DNA of 12,974 nt. Source: CANKHA01 sp035699705. GTDB lineage: Bacteria; Pseudomonadota; Alphaproteobacteria; Rhizobiales; Xanthobacteraceae. A model generated the notes under the pieces. The model saw only the letters and a list, made by a program, of their open reading frames with translations, did not search any database and was not told the DNA's origin. The stretch covers positions 1 to 12,974 of the forward strand of contig DASSPI010000176.1 in the NCBI GenBank assembly GCA_035699705.1, given 5' to 3'. Positions 12,425 to 12,974 of this stretch are shown here, piece by piece. The position numbers and the translations under genes are program-made. Every line of letters starts with the position of its first letter. Position 1 is the stretch's first letter.

Positions 12425-12974
12425 CGTCCCGCTTTCACCCGCGGCTGCTCAGGCGGTAATCGAGACACCGTTCTACATACCGGCGACCGGGCCTTCGACC
12501 CGGCCGCGCCGCACGCTCAAGCATGCCGATACCTTCGCCGTGCTCGACAAGCACGGCGACATCGGCGCGATGGCGGATGGGCCGGACGGTCTTTTCCACG
12601 CCGACACGCGTTACCTGTCGCGGCTCGAGCTGCTGATCAATGGAATGCAGCCTTTGCTGCTCGGTTCCAATGTGCGTGACAACAATTCCGTTCTCACCGT
12701 CGACCTGACCAATCCTGATTTCTATCTCGATCAGAAACTGGTGCTGGCAAAGGACACGGTGCACATCGTGCGCACGATATTTCTCTGGCAAAAGACGGCT
12801 TATCAGCGCTTCGGTATCCAGAACCACTGCGAGCGCCCGGTCACTCTGCAGCTGACCTTCGCCTTCGCCAGTGATTTCGCCGATCTGTTTGAAGTGCGCG
12901 GCATGCGCCGTGAACGTCGCGGACTGATGCGGCCGGCAAAGGTGAGCGATCGGGAAGTCTTGCTCAGCTATGAA
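12396..12974 (+). CDS. Amylo-alpha-1,6-glucosidase-like protein, N-terminal part (runs off window)
   Basis: The frame is open to the right edge and 193 codons are visible. It matches the N-terminal domain of bacterial glycogen-debranching-type enzymes: KHADTFAVLDKHGDI, then GLFHADTRYLSRLELLING, RDNNSVLTVDLTNPDFY and the strand-rich ASDFADLFEVRG segment. HADTRYLS followed by a SNVRDNNS-type segment is typical of this domain. The catalytic glucoamylase-like (alpha/alpha)6 domain would lie beyond the window. The start is uncertain. ATG at 12396 overlaps the glycosyltransferase by 29 nt but has a poor Shine-Dalgarno, while TTG at 12414 has GAGG 8 nt upstream. Either way the two genes overlap and should form an operon. 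The enzyme would act on alpha-1,6 branches of glycogen or a related glucan; this is inferred from the family. Confidence 0.85.
   Translation, partial: MPRGPTLTRDVPLSPAAAQAVIETPFYIPATGPSTRPRRTLKHADTFAVLDKHGDIGAMADGPDGLFHADTRYLSRLELLINGMQPLLLGSNVRDNNSVLTVDLTNPDFYLDQKLVLAKDTVHIVRTIFLWQKTAYQRFGIQNHCERPVTLQLTFAFASDFADLFEVRGMRRERRGLMRPAKVSDREVLLSYE

Overview
The window is GC-rich, chromosomal-looking DNA with strong G/C preference at third codon positions and compact, alternately oriented genes. The gene content fits an alphaproteobacterium of the order Hyphomicrobiales (Rhizobiales), most likely near Bradyrhizobium, Rhodopseudomonas or Xanthobacteraceae. The evidence is a TctC/Bug-type periplasmic receptor, a DUF2390 gene abutting ubiX, a UdgX-type uracil-DNA glycosylase, a type IB topoisomerase, an intergenic repeat of a kind I associate with these genomes, and sequences resembling EcfG (general stress response) promoters. 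The assignment rests on family recognition, not on a search. I see no phage, insertion sequence, CRISPR array, tRNA or rRNA.

Layout. 1-1629 (minus) is a thiamine-diphosphate-dependent 2-keto-acid-type enzyme cut by the left edge. It is divergent from a TctC/Bug solute receptor (1790-2845), and the 160-bp gap between them carries three copies of GCGTTTT arranged like an operator. A clear intrinsic terminator (2870-2900) closes the receptor gene. The next block is idi (minus), a class I SAM methyltransferase (plus), pyrD (minus), then the plus-strand pair DUF2390-ubiX. After that come a secreted L,D-transpeptidase (6820-7821) and an intergenic repeat. Topoisomerase IB (plus) and udgX (minus) converge, and their 3' ends overlap by 47 bp. 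They are followed by a D-2-hydroxyacid dehydrogenase (minus), a probable 71-residue protein (minus), a family 4 glycosyltransferase (plus) and the start of an amylo-alpha-1,6-glucosidase-like gene that runs off the right edge.

How the genes may work together. IDI makes dimethylallyl diphosphate. UbiX uses a dimethylallyl group to make the prenyl-FMN cofactor needed for ubiquinone synthesis. Class 2 PyrD passes its electrons to ubiquinone. The middle block therefore has a loose isoprenoid/quinone theme. In the right-hand third, the topoisomerase, udgX and glycosyltransferase genes each have a GGAAC-N17/18-GTT element 28-37 nt before the start codon. This suggests a small stress-induced neighbourhood for DNA maintenance and storage or protective glucan.

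Most of the window is ordinary housekeeping and accessory metabolism. I do not see an obvious undescribed multi-gene system. The best leads are the candidate EcfG sites, the GCGTTTT operator between the TPP enzyme and the orphan receptor, and the DUF2390-ubiX coupling.
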